This document shows positions 6,321-6,445 of a stretch of 6,445 nucleotides of DNA, in pieces. Below the pieces are notes generated by a model. It was not told the origin of the DNA and did not search any database. It saw only the letters and a program-made list of their open reading frames with translations. Source of the DNA: Cyanobacteriota bacterium (GTDB lineage Bacteria; Cyanobacteriota; Cyanobacteriia; Phormidesmidales; Phormidesmidaceae); contig JAIXUR010000506.1 in the NCBI GenBank assembly GCA_027483425.1, positions 1 to 6,445 on the forward strand. The letters are read 5' to 3'. Position 1 is the stretch's first letter, and the number at the start of each line of letters is the position of its first letter. The position numbers were made by a program, and so were the translations under genes.

Positions 6321-6445
6321 GAGGTTGTTTGAAAAGGGTTGTCCCAGGTTCAATTTGCCGCCAAGATACAGCAAACACGCTGAATTTTGGGGACATTAGC
6401 CTACGGCCTCGGTATACTTTGGCCTGTTGGGAATCAAGGCTATGG
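6321..6445 (+). mobile_element. Possible end of an IS5-type insertion sequence, cut by window edge
   Basis: Starting six bases after the cupin stop, GAGGTTGTTTGAAAAG (6321-6336) resembles, from memory, the terminal inverted repeats of IS5-superfamily elements. The preceding CTAA contains TAA, which would fit a TNA-type target site. The stretch holds no complete gene. It ends with a good promoter and an ATG at 6442 that could open a transposase gene outside the window. The other end and the transposase are not visible, so this is a tentative call. Confidence 0.35.
6390..6418 (+). promoter_or_regulatory. Candidate sigma-70-type promoter near the window end
   Basis: GGGACA (6390-6395, four of six to TTGACA) and TATACT (6413-6418, five of six to TATAAT) are separated by exactly 17 bases. 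Transcription would start near 6425, about 17 bases before the ATG at 6442. This is the best-formed promoter in the window. Confidence 0.45.

Overview
This 6,445-base window looks like chromosomal DNA from a cyanobacterium. Eight exact copies of the HIP1 octamer GCGATCGC are scattered through genes and gaps. The coding DNA is GC-rich, and several proteins resemble families I associate with cyanobacteria. A filamentous, fairly GC-rich lineage of the Leptolyngbya/Nodosilinea/Phormidium type would fit, but that is a guess from composition.

Layout. Positions 1-1625 (minus strand) hold nearly all of peptide chain release factor 3 (prfC); only a few C-terminal residues fall outside the window. A gap of about 120 bases separates it from a run of plus-strand genes and contains a perfect 7-bp inverted repeat next to a candidate prfC promoter. 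The plus-strand genes begin with a split YeeE/YedE sulfur-transport pair, pmpA-like (1748-2170) and pmpB-like (2197-2646). Next come a membrane-anchored TPR-type protein (2772-3332), a small glycine-rich two-helix membrane protein (3457-3981) and, 3 bases later, a 513-residue FAD-dependent oxidoreductase of the phytoene desaturase/carotenoid isomerase superfamily (3985-5526). After a 199-base gap with a GC-rich hairpin and a candidate promoter there is an unrecognised 71-residue protein with a C-terminal Cys pair (5726-5941). A short cupin protein follows (5959-6315). From about 6321 to the end there is no complete gene. The sequence there resembles the end of an IS5-type insertion sequence and carries a good promoter pointing to an ATG at 6442.

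How the genes may work together. PmpA and PmpB are expected to form one channel for a reduced sulfur compound. The glycine-rich membrane protein and the FAD enzyme are translationally linked, so they may act together at a membrane, perhaps on an isoprenoid or carotenoid-like lipid. The 71-residue protein and the cupin probably form a separate two-gene unit. I see no CRISPR array, tRNA, rRNA or defence system. The more unusual items are the 71-residue protein, the membrane protein/oxidoreductase pair and the dyad before prfC.
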